A DNA stretch of 64,000 nt from Clostridia bacterium (GCA_017396845.1 JAFQKQ010000055.1:1-64000), one strand, 5' to 3'. Shown: positions 7,583 through 17,490, counted from the stretch's first letter. A program made the numbers and translations. Notes: generated by a model not told the origin, from the sequence alone.

Positions 7583-10288
7583 TTACGCATTTCTTCCGCA
7601 GCATTCTTTATATTTCTTTCCGCTGCCGCACGGGCAGGGATCGTTTCTGCCTACTTTTTTATCGCTCTTGACCGGCTGCTTGGCAACCGACGTATCGCGG
7701 TTGACTACGATGTTCTTGGCGACTTCCTTGCGCTCGGGCGGACGCGTGATGATTGACATATACAGCCTTCTCAGCGTATCCTCCTGAATCAGGCGAACCA
7801 TCTCCTCGAACATATCGTAGCCCTCGTGCTGATATTCCACAATGGGCGAACGGTGTCCGTATGCGCGAAGGCCGATACCTTCTCTAAGCTGATCCATCGC
7901 GTCGATGTGATCCATCCATCTTCTGTCAACGCTCGTAAGCAATATCGTTCTTTCCACCTCGCGCATATCGAAGCCCGCTTCGTTGATGGCGCTTTCGCGG
8001 CGGTCGTAGAACTCAATGCTCTTTTCCATAAGTCCTTTGAGCATTTCATCGCGGTTATTGTCCATAAGGCTTGTATGAACCGCCGCAACATCGCCCTTCA
8101 TCAGGCATACATTCTCAAGGTAATCCGAAAGACCCTTTACATCCCACTGGGAAAGCGGCGCATCCTCCGCGATATGGCGCTTGACTGCCTCTTCAACGAT
8201 CGTTTCGCGCATATCATTTATGCGCTTTTTCATATCTCCGCCTTCCAGAACCTCGCGCCTCTGATCGTAAATGATATTTCTCTGCTGATTCATTACGTCA
8301 TCGTATTCGAGAACGGACTTGCGGATGTCGAAGTTTCTGCTCTCTACGCGCTTCTGAGAAGCTTCAATCTGCTTGGAGAGTATGCCGTATTCAATTCTGT
8401 CGTTTTCACTCACGCCGAGCTTATTGACAATCGGCTGAATGCGTTCGGAGCCGAACAGGCGCATAAGATCATCCTGCAGCGAAATAAAGAACTGGCTGGA
8501 ACCGGGATCGCCCTGTCGGCCGGCGCGTCCGCGCAGCTGATTGTCGATGCGTCTTGATTCGTGGCGCTCGGTGCCGATGATATGAAGGCCGCCGAGGGCA
8601 ATAACCTCTTCATGCTCGCGCTCGGTTTCCTTGCGGTATTCGCCGTACAGCTCCTGATACAGCTTCCTCGCTTCCTTCACCTCATCCGGCACGTTTTCGG
8701 CATGTCCTACCGCCTCTTCGATCATCTCGTCCTCGTAGCCGCGGCGGCGCATTTCATGCTTTGCCAGAAACTCCGCGTTGCCGCCCAAAAGAATATCGGT
8801 TCCGCGTCCTGCCATGTTGGTGGAAATCGTGACAGCGCCCCGCTTACCGGCCTGCGCTACGATCTCCGCTTCCTTTTCATGGAATTTCGCGTTCAGAACC
8901 ACGTGCTTTACGCCGCGTCTCTCCAGAAGCTTTGATACGTATTCGCTCTTTTCTACCGAAACCGTACCTACCAGTACCGGCTGACCCGTCTGATGGCGCT
9001 TTACGACTTCTTCCGCCACTGCTTCAAACTTGCCCTTGACGGTGGTATATACCGCGTCGTTCATGTCCTTACGGATCATCGGGCGGTTGGTGGGAATGGT
9101 AACTACGTCAAGATTGTATATTCCCCTGAATTCCTCTTCCTCAGTCTTCGCGGTACCGGTCATACCGGAAATCTTTTTGTACATGCGGAAGTAATTCTGG
9201 AAGGTAATGGTGGCGAGCGTCTTGCTCTCGCGCTCTACCTTTACATGCTCCTTGGCTTCAATCGCCTGATGGAGGCCGTCGGAATAGCGCCTGCCGGTCA
9301 TAAGGCGGCCCGTGAATTCGTCTACAATGACCACCTGGCCGTCCTTGACCACATAATCCACATCGCGCTTCATCATTACATTTGCGCGAAGCGCCGCAAG
9401 GATGTGGTGGTGAAGCTCGGTGTTTTCCGGATCCGTCAGGTTTTCAATATTGAACGCCTGCTCGGCCTTTCTTACGCCCGCTTCCGTAAGCATGACGGTT
9501 TTCTGCTTTTCATCGCGCGTATAATCGTTTTCCTCGCCCTCTCTCAGGCGCTGAACGAATCTGTCCGCATGCTGATACAGCTCGGTTGATTTATCGCCCT
9601 GACCGGAAATAATGAGCGGCGTTCTGGCTTCGTCGATCAAAATGGAGTCGACCTCGTCGACGATCGCGAAATTGAGCGGACGCTGAACCATGCGCTCTTT
9701 ATTGACCACCATGTTGTCCCGCAGGTAATCGAATCCGAGTTCGTTGTTGGTGGCATAGGTAATATCGGAAGAATACGCCTTCTGGCGCTCCTCCGGCGTC
9801 ATATCGTGAAGAATCAAGCCGACGGTAAGCCCCATAAAACGATATACCTTGCCCATCCACTCGGAGTGGTATTTGGCGAGATAATCGTTTACGGTAACTA
9901 CATGAACGCCCTTTCCGGGAAGCGCGTTTAAGTATGCTGCGATGGCGGCTGTGAGCGTTTTTCCTTCGCCCGTTCTCATCTCGGCGATTCTTCCCTGATG
10001 AAGCACCGTTGCGCCGACCAGCTGTACACGGAACGCTCTCTGTCCGAGTACGCGGAAGGCGGCTTCTCTGACGGCTGCAAACGCATCCGGCAGTATATCG
10101 TCCGTCGTCTCGCCTTTATTCAAACGCTCTCTGAGAAGCGTGGTCTGTCCGCGAAGCTCTTCGTCGGAAAGCGCCTTCATCTTGCCTTCCAGCTGTTCGA
10201 TCTGATCTGCGGTCAGCATAAGCTTTTTAACCTCCGCCTCGTTGGAGCCGGAAAGGATTTTCTTGAAAAAACCAAACATTCGTTCCAT
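7583..10288 (-). CDS. secA: Preprotein translocase ATPase SecA
   Basis: A 901-residue motor of the Sec export pathway. Visible are Walker A (MRTGEGKT), the DEVDS box, the preprotein cross-linking region, motif VI-like [23 protein letters not shown] split across the second helicase domain, and the C-terminal zinc-binding [13 protein letters not shown]. The start at 10288 is chosen because GGGAG lies about 10 bases before it; an in-frame extension upstream lacks a binding site. It has its own promoter in the gap after the transglutaminase gene and probably reads into prfB, DUF1461 and tsaD. Confidence 0.96.
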   Translation of the reverse strand: MERMFGFFKKILSGSNEAEVKKLMLTADQIEQLEGKMKALSDEELRGQTTLLRERLNKGETTDDILPDAFAAVREAAFRVLGQRAFRVQLVGATVLHQGRIAEMRTGEGKTLTAAIAAYLNALPGKGVHVVTVNDYLAKYHSEWMGKVYRFMGLTVGLILHDMTPEERQKAYSSDITYATNNELGFDYLRDNMVVNKERMVQRPLNFAIVDEVDSILIDEARTPLIISGQGDKSTELYQHADRFVQRLREGEENDYTRDEKQKTVMLTEAGVRKAEQAFNIENLTDPENTELHHHILAALRANVMMKRDVDYVVKDGQVVIVDEFTGRLMTGRRYSDGLHQAIEAKEHVKVERESKTLATITFQNYFRMYKKISGMTGTAKTEEEEFRGIYNLDVVTIPTNRPMIRKDMNDAVYTTVKGKFEAVAEEVVKRHQTGQPVLVGTVSVEKSEYVSKLLERRGVKHVVLNAKFHEKEAEIVAQAGKRGAVTISTNMAGRGTDILLGGNAEFLAKHEMRRRGYEDEMIEEAVGHAENVPDEVKEARKLYQELYGEYRKETEREHEEVIALGGLHIIGTERHESRRIDNQLRGRAGRQGDPGSSQFFISLQDDLMRLFGSERIQPIVNKLGVSENDRIEYGILSKQIEASQKRVESRNFDIRKSVLEYDDVMNQQRNIIYDQRREVLEGGDMKKRINDMRETIVEEAVKRHIAEDAPLSQWDVKGLSDYLENVCLMKGDVAAVHTSLMDNNRDEMLKGLMEKSIEFYDRRESAINEAGFDMREVERTILLTSVDRRWMDHIDAMDQLREGIGLRAYGHRSPIVEYQHEGYDMFEEMVRLIQEDTLRRLYMSIITRPPERKEVAKNIVVNRDTSVAKQPVKSDKKVGRNDPCPCGSGKKYKECCGRNA

Positions 10289-10322
10289 CAGATTACTACT
10301 CCCAATTTTTGTCAATCACTTC

Positions 10323-10351
10323 ATTATAGCATTATTTTGCGCATATGACAA
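10323..10351 (-). promoter_or_regulatory. Sigma-A promoter of secA
   Basis: Minus strand: -35 TTGTCA (10351-10346), 17-base spacer, -10 TATAAT (10328-10323) with an extended TGC before it. It lies between the transglutaminase stop and the secA start. Confidence 0.8.
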
Positions 10352-10354
10352 GCA

Positions 10355-12745
10355 CTACGGCACCATATGCAATTTTCCGATTCCCTTCATAACGCGCGTC
10401 AAAGCAAATCTGTACCTTGCGCCCGGCTTCATCCTGTGAAGAATGGACGCATATGCTTCTCTCGCGAGCCTGAACGCCTCCATCGGCGCATCCTTTTCGG
10501 AATACCGGCTCTTTGCAACCTCGCTTGAAAATGCCAGGAACGCTTCCCCCGCCTTGCCGCTTTCGGAGGCTCTCCGCGCAAAGGATTCGGGAGTTTCGCC
10601 ATTTTCATAGCGGATGCCGGCGGCCTTGAGCGCCGTAAGCATCGCGCGGTACCAGCACATAAGCTTATCCTCATTGCTTTTCAGACGCGGCGCCATGTAC
10701 TCGGGATCGGTTGAAATCAGCCGTCTTCTGACCCATGCAACCGCAAGCGCGAGCACAATCATCAGAAGAATCATGAGCGCAATCAAAAGCCACACAAACG
10801 AAAAATCATTTCCGTCGTTCGGATCATTTTCACCGCTGGGCTCATCGCTCGGCTCCGGCGCAGGTGTGTTTGAAATCTCGTCGTCCTCGATCACAGGCTC
10901 CGGCGACTCGGTCACGTCCGGCTCATGCATATCGGGCGTGGGCGTAGGCGTGGGATCCGCGAAAAGATCGCTCTCAGGCGTAGGTGTGGGCGTCGGGGTC
11001 GGCGTAGGCGTGGGCGTGGGCGTTGCTTCCGGCTCCTGACCGGAATTATCGCCTTCGTGATTTCCCTGATTTCCATTCTCTTCACCGGATGCATCGCTTC
11101 TGCTCGGCGTCGGATCAAATGTCAGCCATCCGAAATTCTTGAAATATACCTCCGTCCATGCATGCGCATCCTCGCCGGTTACAATGCACACGCCGTTTTC
11201 ATCAGGCACCGCCAGATAGCCCTCCACATATCTTGCGGGAAGACCGGCGATTCGGCACATCACCGCCATGGACGACGCGTAATGCACGCAGTAGCCCTTC
11301 ATTTCTTCAAGCACAAAACGCGAAACCGCATCCCGCGAAGGATCGGCGTACGCTGCGTCAAGAGAATACGTACCGTTTCCCTTCAGCCAATCGCTGATTG
11401 CCTGCGCCTTCTCATAGGGCGTTTCAAGCCCGGCTACGATGGAGTATGTTATATCGTAAAGCCGCGAATCGATGCCCTTCGGAAGATCGCGATTCATGAT
11501 GAGCACGGTGGAATAATGGTCGTCCTTGCCCGATTCCAGATCAGAAAGCTCGCTTTGAAGCGTCTCTTCATCCAAAGCAAGGCTGTAAGAATTTATCACA
11601 TATCCGTCGCCCTTTACGAGCGGACGGTTTGCAAACATTTCGCCGATGTTGTTGTAATATGCATTCGCGTCCGTAAGCATGTGAATGTCTTCCACGCGCC
11701 CGGGCGAATAAATCGACCAGAAGGGCGTATCGGATAAGAATTCCACTTTGATTTCGCTCTCGGTAAAGCAGTCGTCAATCGCATCCTTTTCAAGATCGAA
11801 CGCATCCATATATTCCCGCCTGTATACCAAGCCTTCGATGCCCGTGGTCATATAGCGGCGGATTTTTCCGGCTTTACTCTCGTTATCCTCGTCCACCCAC
11901 GCATGGGTGTTGTATATATATCGGATGGAACCTCTAAGATATGCAATCTCATCCGTTTCCACCCGCATGATTTCGCCCTTTGACGGATTGGCGGGCCCGC
12001 CGATCTGCTCTTTATAGGTGAGCCAGCCGTTTGTGAGTATGGTAAAGGAGCGCCTCTCCTCCATGTTTCTGTCGTCGATATTAAAGGTTCTGAGTATAAA
12101 CGTAACCGCCTTTTTTCCCGCCACTTCCAAAGATTCGAGCTTTACGCCTTCAGACGGTACAATCAGACACGCGATCAGCGCGCTTAAAAGCGACAGTGTG
12201 AACAAGGGTCTTATGTGCGGCATATCCTCCGAGTATGTTCTGATAAACATTGAGGACAGCGAAAGCAGAAGGGGAAACACATGAAATGATACGCTGATTT
12301 CGCCAAAAAACCACGAGGCCGCAAGCGCCATGATCGATGAGGCTGCAAGCAGATATACACCCGACGGCTGCTGAACGACGATGTAGGCCGCGATCAGCAA
12401 AAACAGCATTACGACAAGTGCGATTTCATAGGCGTATACCATTATATCTCCGCCCGTATGCAGATGATCGAGGAACGCGCCTATGCCTTTTATCGGTTTC
12501 CAGCCGAAGATCACGGCGATCAGGCATGCAAGTATCAGCATGAACACCGTAATCAAGCCGGAAAGCTTTGAATATGAAAGGCACAAAAGCGCAAACGCAC
12601 CAAGCGCCGCCCATCCATATACGGAAAGGGCGTTTATGTCAGCGCCGAGAGAATCCGCAAGCAGGCAGGTAAGCCCGGCAGCAAACAGCAGCGACGCTAT
12701 CAATTCGCCGATTATCATGCGCGCGCGCGCAAATCTGTTATCCAT
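10355..12745 (-). CDS. Membrane transglutaminase-like protein (TgpA type) with proline-threonine linker
   Basis: A 796-residue membrane protein. About six N-terminal transmembrane helices (residues 10-210) are followed by an extracytoplasmic region with a transglutaminase-like core. The catalytic Cys is in MKGYCVHYASSMAV, His in GEDAHAWTEVYF and Asp in WLTFDPTPS. A proline/threonine-rich linker with PTPTP hexamer repeats follows (encoded near 10921-11040). Then come one transmembrane helix (NDFSFVWLLIALMILLMIVL) and a cytoplasmic C-terminal DUF4129-like tail. The start at 12745 has GAGGA six bases upstream and overlaps the DUF58 gene. It forms the familiar MoxR-DUF58-transglutaminase operon; the substrate is unknown. 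Confidence 0.87.
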   Translation of the reverse strand: MDNRFARARMIIGELIASLLFAAGLTCLLADSLGADINALSVYGWAALGAFALLCLSYSKLSGLITVFMLILACLIAVIFGWKPIKGIGAFLDHLHTGGDIMVYAYEIALVVMLFLLIAAYIVVQQPSGVYLLAASSIMALAASWFFGEISVSFHVFPLLLSLSSMFIRTYSEDMPHIRPLFTLSLLSALIACLIVPSEGVKLESLEVAGKKAVTFILRTFNIDDRNMEERRSFTILTNGWLTYKEQIGGPANPSKGEIMRVETDEIAYLRGSIRYIYNTHAWVDEDNESKAGKIRRYMTTGIEGLVYRREYMDAFDLEKDAIDDCFTESEIKVEFLSDTPFWSIYSPGRVEDIHMLTDANAYYNNIGEMFANRPLVKGDGYVINSYSLALDEETLQSELSDLESGKDDHYSTVLIMNRDLPKGIDSRLYDITYSIVAGLETPYEKAQAISDWLKGNGTYSLDAAYADPSRDAVSRFVLEEMKGYCVHYASSMAVMCRIAGLPARYVEGYLAVPDENGVCIVTGEDAHAWTEVYFKNFGWLTFDPTPSRSDASGEENGNQGNHEGDNSGQEPEATPTPTPTPTPTPTPTPESDLFADPTPTPTPDMHEPDVTESPEPVIEDDEISNTPAPEPSDEPSGENDPNDGNDFSFVWLLIALMILLMIVLALAVAWVRRRLISTDPEYMAPRLKSNEDKLMCWYRAMLTALKAAGIRYENGETPESFARRASESGKAGEAFLAFSSEVAKSRYSEKDAPMEAFRLAREAYASILHRMKPGARYRFALTRVMKGIGKLHMVP

Positions 12746-13913
12746 TCTCATTCCTCATCAAAAAAGGGTTCTCCCTGTGCGCAATTACGTCCGAGGCCTC
12801 CAGACGCGAAATCAGCGCCTCCGCCTCCGCGCGGCGGGTATCCGTAATCCATATAACCCGAACCAGCATTCCGCTCATCTTTCTTAAGCGAATTACCGCG
12901 TCGGCGGCGCTTAACGTAAGGCGGGAAGTGATCACAATCACAGCGCCCGTTCGATCCAGCCTTCGCGCCGCTTCCATCAGCGTGCGTTCAATCGGTGCAT
13001 CCGCGTCAAAATCGCATTTGGCGAGCGCTTCTGAAAACGCGCCGATTTCCTGAATGGAAGCGCCCTCCACTTCCCGGGGCGTATTGCACGTAAGAATCAG
13101 CCGAACCGGGTTGTCCTCTTCCAGCTGCCCGGCAATCGCGCCGAGCGCCGCCTCGCAGATGTGATCTTCGATCCTTTTTGCCCGCGCCTCCACAGCGTCC
13201 AGACGCATAAGATCCGGAATTACAATCACATCCGGCCTCGCCGCTTCGTCATAGGTTCTTACCATGGGCTTTAAATTCGCAAGCGACGGGTCGTATGTCT
13301 TCATGGTAAGCTTCCAGTGAACGCGTTTTAACAGGTCGCCGTCGCGCCATTCGCGAACGCCCGAGGGCGAATTCGAATCGTCCGGATACCGCCTTGCCGC
13401 TTCCGGCCCGCTGTCGCCGCTTTCCAAAGAAAACGGCTCTGTTTTACCCACCTTCGGAAGCACGGTTATCATTTTAAGCGGCGGCTCTATTCGCTTTGAA
13501 AAAGTAAAAAAGCCGAACATGTCGGTAGAATACGCAACCGCCCGAAACGGCGCATACACGCCCCTGTGCAAAAATACCCGCTGAACCACCGAAGTCGTCC
13601 TTTTTAGCGGCATCGGGCACAGTTTTAAATTTTCTGCGCCTTCCACCTCGATAAGCAATTCTCCTACGGGCAGTACGGAAAAAAACCGCGAGCGAACCTC
13701 AAAGGGAAGCTTGCCGCCGCGCTCAATCTGCTCTTTATCGTTGGTTACATGAATTTCAAACGTCAGAAGCGAAATAACCACCGATATAAGCGCAAGGAGC
13801 AGCATCAGCGCCATACAAACAGCCGCGCGAAGCAGCGCAGACGATCCGATCGTCAGCGCTATCAGGCCCAGCGCGGCCATAAAAAACAAATAATGAATCG
13901 TTTTCCCGTTCAC
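12738..13913 (-). CDS. DUF58 domain protein
   Basis: A 391-residue protein with two N-terminal membrane helices (about 8-50). The DUF58 core includes the signature SGVREWRDGDLLKRVHWKLT (about 185-205), and a von Willebrand A-like C-terminal region follows. DUF58 proteins travel with MoxR ATPases and transglutaminases; their exact role is not known, and assembly or maturation of surface proteins is the usual suggestion. The start is a GTG at 13913 preceded by AAGGTGA. The gene begins just after moxR and overlaps the transglutaminase start by 8 bases. Confidence 0.88.
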   Translation of the reverse strand: MNGKTIHYLFFMAALGLIALTIGSSALLRAAVCMALMLLLALISVVISLLTFEIHVTNDKEQIERGGKLPFEVRSRFFSVLPVGELLIEVEGAENLKLCPMPLKRTTSVVQRVFLHRGVYAPFRAVAYSTDMFGFFTFSKRIEPPLKMITVLPKVGKTEPFSLESGDSGPEAARRYPDDSNSPSGVREWRDGDLLKRVHWKLTMKTYDPSLANLKPMVRTYDEAARPDVIVIPDLMRLDAVEARAKRIEDHICEAALGAIAGQLEEDNPVRLILTCNTPREVEGASIQEIGAFSEALAKCDFDADAPIERTLMEAARRLDRTGAVIVITSRLTLSAADAVIRLRKMSGMLVRVIWITDTRRAEAEALISRLEASDVIAHRENPFLMRNENG

Positions 13914-13920
13914 GATAGAA

Positions 13921-14874
13921 TCACCTTACCCTGACGGGAACCTGTATGCCGGAAATCAATCGCGCAAGCACGCGGTCCGCCGATGCGCCCTTCATACTCA
14001 GACGCGCCTCGGCGCTTAATACGATGCGGTGCGCAAGCACGGGACCGGCCATCTTTCGAATGTCCTCCGGCATTACGTAATCGCGCCCGTCCAAAAGAGC
14101 GCATGCCTGCGCAGAATGCATCAGCGATATCGCGCCTCTTGTGGAAACGCCTCTGGAAAATGCGCGGTAGCTTCTGGAAGCCTGCGCGATGGCGGCGATA
14201 TAAGCGCGCATCTCCTTGGATACGCGAACGTCGCCCACCATTTTCTGAAGGCGCAGAATATCTTCCCTCGTACATACCGGCTGAAGCTCGGCAAGCGGCT
14301 TTGCGCCCGTCATGTACTTATTCAGTATCTCCGCCTCTTCCTCTTCCGTCGGATAACCGATCGAGACGCGCATAAAAAATCTGTCCAGCTGCGCTTCGGG
14401 GAGAGGATAGGTTCCCACAAAATCCACCGGATTCTGCGTGGCAAGCACGATGAAGGGCTTTTCAAGCACATGCGTCTCGCCGTCAATCGTCACCTGTCCC
14501 TCCTCCATAACCTCCAATAGGCTGGACTGGGTCTTGGGAGAGGTTCTGTTAATTTCATCGGCCAGAACAATCTGCGCGAACACGGCGCCCTGTCTGTATT
14601 CCATTCTGTCGTTCTTAAAATCGACATAGGTATATCCGGTTACATCGCTGGGCGTAACATCCGGCGTAAACTGTATGCGCTTATAGCTAAGCGCCAGCGA
14701 TTTGGCAAACGCCGAGGCAAGCGTTGTCTTTCCAACGCCCGGCACGTCCTCAATCAGCACGTGACCGCCGCAAAGTATCGCGTTCAGTACAAGCTCAATA
14801 ATCTCGCTCTTTCCTACGATTACCCTTCCGATATTTTCCGTAAGCAGCTGTTTCAGCTTCTGTGCAGGCTGCAT
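13921..14874 (-). CDS. MoxR-family AAA+ ATPase
   Basis: A 317-residue AAA+ protein of the MoxR branch. Walker A is EDVPGVGKTTLASAFA (about 42-57), Walker B is VLADEINRT (about 107-115), and sensor 1 lies in VLATQNPVDFVGTYPLPEAQ. MoxR ATPases act as chaperones for neighbouring vWA proteins. It is first in the three-gene operon with DUF58 and the transglutaminase, behind the promoter at 14952-14980. Confidence 0.92.
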   Translation of the reverse strand: MQPAQKLKQLLTENIGRVIVGKSEIIELVLNAILCGGHVLIEDVPGVGKTTLASAFAKSLALSYKRIQFTPDVTPSDVTGYTYVDFKNDRMEYRQGAVFAQIVLADEINRTSPKTQSSLLEVMEEGQVTIDGETHVLEKPFIVLATQNPVDFVGTYPLPEAQLDRFFMRVSIGYPTEEEEAEILNKYMTGAKPLAELQPVCTREDILRLQKMVGDVRVSKEMRAYIAAIAQASRSYRAFSRGVSTRGAISLMHSAQACALLDGRDYVMPEDIRKMAGPVLAHRIVLSAEARLSMKGASADRVLARLISGIQVPVRVR

Positions 14875-14951
14875 GCATTCATTCTCCTCTGATCAAGAAT
14901 CTTTTTTCCATTGGCTAAGGCGCATAAGCAGATAAAAAAGTTCCATTTTCT

Positions 14952-14980
14952 ATTATAGTGAATCACACGGCTCAGTTCAA
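14952..14980 (-). promoter_or_regulatory. Sigma-A promoter of the MoxR-DUF58-transglutaminase operon
   Basis: Minus strand: -35 TTGAAC (14980-14975), 17-base spacer, -10 TATAAT (14957-14952). The leader to the MoxR start codon is about 70 bases. Confidence 0.82.
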
Positions 14981-15021
14981 GTACATTTATGTTTCGAAAA
15001 TGCGCCTTCCTTTATTCCGAA

Positions 15022-15053
15022 GAAAAACAACGTCCCGCCTGCATAAGCGGAAC
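15022..15053 (-). terminator. Terminator after the coiled-coil gene
   Basis: Minus strand: stem GTTCCGC (15053-15047) with GCGGGAC (15038-15032), followed by GTTGTTTTT. It lies 28 bases after the stop codon of the gene at 15081-15449. Confidence 0.6.
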
Positions 15054-15080
15054 GCCATTTTATTATTTGTTTGCTCTTGA

Positions 15081-15449
15081 TTATTTTTCCAGCGCAGCCA
15101 GCAGATCTTCCACGCTCTTTCCCTTGGCCTTCAGCGCCTGGTACAGCTCGTTCAGGCGCTTCTTCTCCTCGCTCTTCATCGCGCGGTTGGCGGCCTTGCT
15201 GGTGGGGCGTTTCTGAATAGCAATCAGCTTCTGCTTCTTGTTGAGCGCCTTTTCAAGCTGTGCTTCACTCTTGCGGAGGGCTTCCTTGCGCTCGTTCAGG
15301 GTGGTCTCGGTCTTTTCGATCAGCGCTCTGCGTCCGGCGTTCAGCTTTTCAAGCTGCTCGATCTTCTGGTTAACCATTACAAGTCTCTCATCCAGAGACG
15401 GATATGCCTTGCGCTCTTTTGCAGTTTTCTTATTTTCGATCTTCGCCAT
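15081..15449 (-). CDS. Small basic coiled-coil protein of unknown function
   Basis: A 122-residue protein, rich in Lys, Glu and Ala, predicted almost wholly helical. Residues about 20-75 show heptad spacing (LVMVNQKIEQLEKLNAGRRA and on), followed by a basic segment with TSKAANRAMKSEEKKR. No signal peptide or membrane segment is visible. The start at 15449 has AAAGGATGG upstream; an in-frame ATG three codons earlier overlaps that site. I do not recognise the family. It is monocistronic, with its own terminator. Codon use looks like that of the neighbours, so it is probably real. Confidence 0.7.
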   Translation of the reverse strand: MAKIENKKTAKERKAYPSLDERLVMVNQKIEQLEKLNAGRRALIEKTETTLNERKEALRKSEAQLEKALNKKQKLIAIQKRPTSKAANRAMKSEEKKRLNELYQALKAKGKSVEDLLAALEK

Positions 15450-15559
15450 GAATACCATCCTTTCATTGTAACGAAAAATTGTTTATACTTTCATCCCTAA
15501 CTTATAATACCACACTTCACACCAAAACGCATCAGAAAAATGCAATAAAATTACATTTG

Positions 15560-16033
15560 TCATATTTCTTTCTTATTTTGAGGAATTTCCGTACTTTTCT
15601 TACATTTGCCGAACGACCAATACTTCACAATCAAATAATTCAGAGGTACAGTGATGAACAGATTGATAATCTTCGCAAAATTCTCGGAAATCGAAACCTT
15701 TTCCACCCAGACCCATAATAGCAGAATTCCGAGGAGACATGTAACCCCATACCCGGATATGGTTTTCAGGTATCTTTCGATGTGCTCTTTATAGGTATGC
15801 TTCCTTCCTTCCGCAAATACAAACCGATTCGACCAATAATACGCATTGGTTACGCTGATGATAAATCCAAGGATATTTCCTACCTGATAATGCCAGGAAA
15901 ATGCGTGTATACACAAATAATACACACCAAGATCCACGATTGTGTTCATTGTGCCAACAATGGAAAATTTTATAAACTGTACGATCCCTGACATTTTATG
16001 ATTGCTTAATACATTTTCAATCCATTTTCGCAT
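15560..16033 (-). CDS. GtrA-family membrane protein
   Basis: A 157-residue protein with four membrane helices and the GtrA signature: FIKFSIVGTMNTIVDLGVYY at the N-terminus, NAYYWSNRFVF in the middle and LNYLIVKYWSFGK at the end. GtrA proteins are proposed to help flip lipid-linked sugars for surface glycan modification. The gene and its flanks (15460-16300) are visibly richer in A+T than the surroundings, which may reflect transfer or weak constraint. No glycosyltransferase adjoins it. It has its own promoter. Confidence 0.88.
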   Translation of the reverse strand: MRKWIENVLSNHKMSGIVQFIKFSIVGTMNTIVDLGVYYLCIHAFSWHYQVGNILGFIISVTNAYYWSNRFVFAEGRKHTYKEHIERYLKTISGYGVTCLLGILLLWVWVEKVSISENFAKIINLFITVPLNYLIVKYWSFGKCKKSTEIPQNKKEI

Positions 16034-16078
16034 TTTCCGCTTACTATCTTCCTTCTATGTTCTTTACTATTCAGCTAC

Positions 16079-16107
16079 ATTTTAGCACAGCATCTATTCA
16101 ATTTCAA
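16079..16107 (-). promoter_or_regulatory. Sigma-A promoter of the GtrA gene
   Basis: Minus strand: -35 TTGAAA (16107-16102), 17-base spacer, -10 TAAAAT (16084-16079) with an extended TGC. The start codon is 46 bases downstream. Confidence 0.7.
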
Positions 16108-16219
16108 CCTATTACAGGCTTTCGCAAAAAAATAACTGAAGATATATACTTCATTCACTTTCAGACTTTTTTAAGAATTTCAGAATCAACACTTCAAACT
16201 GAAAGGAACCTGAAAATTC

Positions 16220-16270
16220 TTGACAGATACAATCAATATTTATAAAATAGAATCAATATTGTATAAAAAG
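16220..16270 (+). promoter_or_regulatory. Promoter of the DegV gene with a 20-base tandem repeat
   Basis: -35 TTGACA (16220-16225), 17-base spacer, -10 TAAAAT (16243-16248). A tandem direct repeat covers the spacer, -10 and start region: AATCAATATT at 16231-16240 and again at 16251-16260, each followed by a TATAAAA-like block. The repeat could be a repressor site or just AT-rich duplication. Confidence 0.65.
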
Positions 16271-16297
16271 GTGTACTTTGAGTTTTGAGGTGCCGCC

Positions 16298-17128
16298 ATG
16301 AGTTTTAAAATTGTATCAGATTCATCCTCCAATATATTTTCTGTCGAAGGTGTCGATTTTGAATCTGTTCCTCTCAAAATTATCTCATCTGAAAAAGAGT
16401 ATACGGACGCGCCCGGACTTGACACGGAAATGATGATCGAAGATCTGAAACGCCTGTCCGCTCCCTCACGCACCTCCTGCCCCAACACAAGCGAATGGCT
16501 GGACGCGTTCCGCGGGAGCGACAACATATTTGCAATCACCATTACTTCCAATCTGTCCGGCAGCTACTCCTCCTGTGTAAACGCGGCGAACGAGTACATG
16601 CAGGAAAACAAAAATGCAAAAGTCATCGTGCTCGATTCCCTCTCCGCAGGTCCCGAATTAGCGCTGGTGATTGAAAAGGCCGCATCTTTGATACAATCAG
16701 GCGCAACCATTGAAGAATTGGATAAAGCCGTGCGGGAATACGCAAAGAATACCCACCTGGTGTTTTCCCTGAAATCGCTTTCCAATCTTGCAAAAAACGG
16801 CCGCGTCAATCCCGCGGTAGCAAAGCTCGCCGGCATATTGGGCATTCTCGTTGTAGGCAAAGCCAGCGACGAAGGCACTCTTCAGCAGCTTTCCAAATGC
16901 CACGGAGAGAAAAAATCGTTCAAGTCCATCATCAGTGTCATGAAGGACAACTCATACCGCGGCGGAAAAGTCATCATTGACCACTGTCTGAACCTTGAAG
17001 CCGCCAAGCAGCTGAAAAGCATGATCCTGGAAGAATTCAAAAACGCAGATGTTCGAATCGGCGTAACTACGGGACTCTGCTCCTTCTATGCAGAAAAAGG
17101 CGGATTGATGATCGGTTTTGAAGGGTAA
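16298..17128 (+). CDS. DegV family fatty-acid-binding protein
   Basis: A 276-residue DegV/FakB-type protein. It starts FKIVSDSSSNI and carries the two family hallmarks SCPNTSEWLDAF (about 68-79) and ITSNLSGSYSSCVNAA (about 88-103), plus the C-terminal VGVTTGLCSFYAEKGGLMIGF-like end, reading RIGVTTGLCSFYA. FakB proteins bind a fatty acid and present it to the kinase FakA; no fakA is nearby. GAGGTG precedes the ATG. The gene is monocistronic, with a terminator at 17148-17193. Confidence 0.92.
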   Translation: MSFKIVSDSSSNIFSVEGVDFESVPLKIISSEKEYTDAPGLDTEMMIEDLKRLSAPSRTSCPNTSEWLDAFRGSDNIFAITITSNLSGSYSSCVNAANEYMQENKNAKVIVLDSLSAGPELALVIEKAASLIQSGATIEELDKAVREYAKNTHLVFSLKSLSNLAKNGRVNPAVAKLAGILGILVVGKASDEGTLQQLSKCHGEKKSFKSIISVMKDNSYRGGKVIIDHCLNLEAAKQLKSMILEEFKNADVRIGVTTGLCSFYAEKGGLMIGFEG

Positions 17129-17147
17129 TATGGATGAACATTTCAGC

Positions 17148-17193
17148 AAAAAGCGCAGCTGCAGATATTACAGTCTGCGGCAGCGCTTTTTAA
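17148..17193 (+). terminator. Rho-independent terminator after the DegV gene
   Basis: Stem AAAAAGCGC-GCTGCAGA pairs with TCTGCGGCAGCGCTTTTT. The 3' arm runs straight into a T-rich end. It could work in either direction. Confidence 0.75.
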
Positions 17194-17342
17194 TGGGGAT
17201 ATGCGCCGGGAAATTCGTCCTTCAGCCGAGCTCCGATAGAAAGCTTAGCGTGAGCGGCTGAGGGATTCGGCTCCGTTTTTTCATCCGGTGCAGGCAAGCG
17301 CTTGAACACCGATAGTATTTTAAAAAAACCCGTCTGCTCCCG

Positions 17343-17390
17343 CATCCCTCCGCCGCTTACGCGGTCCCCCTCCCTTCTTAGCGGAAGGGC
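17343..17390. repeat. Dispersed intergenic repeat, copy 2
   Basis: Begins CATCCCTCCGCCGCTTACG and continues with CCCTCCCTTCTTAGCGGAAG and GGCGG. The core matches 4422-4458 and 43403-43450. It contains two internal hairpins, CCGC-TTAC-GCGG and CCCTTC-TTAGCG-GAAGGG. The gap 17194-17490 holds only this element. Confidence 0.75.
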
Positions 17391-17490
17391 GGTAGGCGGC
17401 CGGTTAAACCCTATAATCTCAACATAACCGTATAGCAGCAAAAAAGCGGATGCATCCGGCATTTCAGCCTGCACCCGCTCTTTTGCTATA

